6,616 bases of DNA from Ruminococcus flavefaciens (GTDB lineage Bacteria > Bacillota > Clostridia > Oscillospirales > Ruminococcaceae). A program made the translations under genes and the position numbers. Shown in pieces: positions 6,428-6,616 of the stretch. The stretch lies in assembly GCA_902796705.1 (NCBI GenBank), contig CADBQF010000075.1:1-6616 (forward strand), in the 5' to 3' direction. The notes under the pieces were generated by a model that saw only the letters and a program-made list of their open reading frames with translations, was not told the DNA's origin and did not search any database. The stretch's first letter is position 1. Each line of letters starts with the position of its first letter.

Positions 6428-6454
6428 AAAAGGGCGGGTTTCCGCCCTTTTTTT
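6428..6454 (+). terminator. Rho-independent terminator of the lipoprotein gene
   Basis: A perfect 10-bp stem AAAAGGGCGG (6428-6437) / CCGCCCTTTT (6442-6451) closes on a GTTT loop and is followed by more T (T-run 6448-6454). It starts 24 nt after the stop codon. Confidence 0.95.
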
Positions 6455-6534
6455 ACGGCGGCAGGTTACTTTGCCTGAGTGTCAGTAAGTCCGGAGCGGC
6501 CGCAAAGCGTGGCTTCGCCGTTTTTTATTTTTTT
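6455..6534 (+). terminator. Second structured, T-tract-ended element
   Basis: CGGC (6497-6500) / GCCG (6517-6520) and AAGC (6505-6508) / GCTT (6512-6515) give a stem broken by an asymmetric loop, followed by T6, A, T7 (6521-6534). A wider pairing ACGGCG (6455-6460) / CGCCGT (6516-6521) and a small CAGG/CCTG hairpin (6462-6465, 6474-6477) are also possible. It may be a back-up terminator or part of an intergenic repeat. The stem is weaker than that of the preceding terminator. Confidence 0.5.
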
Positions 6535-6540
6535 GATTAC

Positions 6541-6569
6541 TTGAAATTTTTTCCGTAATAGTATATAAT
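6541..6569 (+). promoter_or_regulatory. Sigma-A type promoter for the gene at the right edge
   Basis: TTGAAA (6541-6546) and a perfect TATAAT (6564-6569) are 17 bp apart. The start would be near 6576, about 30 nt before the ATG at 6606. Confidence 0.85.
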
Positions 6570-6605
6570 AGTATTGCTCAAATCCGATACAAGCGAGGTA
6601 AAAAT

Positions 6606-6616
6606 ATGAACAAAAA
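6606..6616 (+). CDS. Start of an unidentified gene cut by the right edge
   Basis: ATG AAC AAA AA begins 7 nt after a GAGG ribosome binding site (6595-6598) and behind a near-consensus promoter. Only Met-Asn-Lys is visible, so no function can be given. A Lys/Asn-rich beginning would suit a signal peptide but is not evidence for one. Confidence 0.65.

Overview
The window reads as ordinary chromosome from a low-to-mid GC Gram-positive anaerobe of the Clostridia, most likely a Ruminococcaceae/Oscillospirales relative. This rests on three things: the tepA-ftsK/spoIIIE gene pair known from Bacillota, the AAGGA/AAAGGA-type ribosome binding sites, and a lipoprotein with a Glu/Thr/Ser-rich linker typical of Gram-positive surface proteins. 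The taxon is inferred, not proved. I see no rRNA, tRNA, CRISPR array, insertion sequence or phage gene.

Layout: a minus-strand cluster fills 1-4905. In transcription order it is a ClpP-fold serine peptidase of the TepA type (4905-4243), a full-length FtsK/SpoIIIE DNA translocase (4192-1658), and a YgiQ-family radical SAM protein (1532 to beyond the left edge, so 3'-truncated by the window). Gaps are 50 bp and 125 bp without a terminator, so one transcript is likely. It would start at a near-consensus promoter (TTGACT, 17 bp, TATAAT at 4998-4970) whose spacer carries a short palindrome.

A 359-bp divergent intergenic region (4906-5264) separates this cluster from a plus-strand TraB/GumN-family lipoprotein (5265-6404). 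That gene has its own promoter (5202-5230), with a direct repeat and a 7-7-7 dyad over the predicted start site. It ends at a strong rho-independent terminator (6428-6454). A second structured, T-tract-ended element lies at 6455-6534. A third promoter (6541-6569) and RBS then lead into a gene of which only the first codons (from 6606) are present.

Functionally, FtsK/SpoIIIE is a membrane-anchored, ATP-driven DNA pump that clears chromosome ends from the closing septum. TepA-like ClpP-fold peptidases are conserved beside it in Bacillota. YgiQ is an uncharacterised iron-sulfur enzyme. The TraB/GumN lipoprotein appears to be an independent, monocistronic, extracytoplasmic protein with a putative metal-binding catalytic core. 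I found no clear new defence or mobile system. The most interesting unexplained material is the set of operator-like repeats in the divergent intergenic region and the GC-rich elements flanking the lipoprotein gene.
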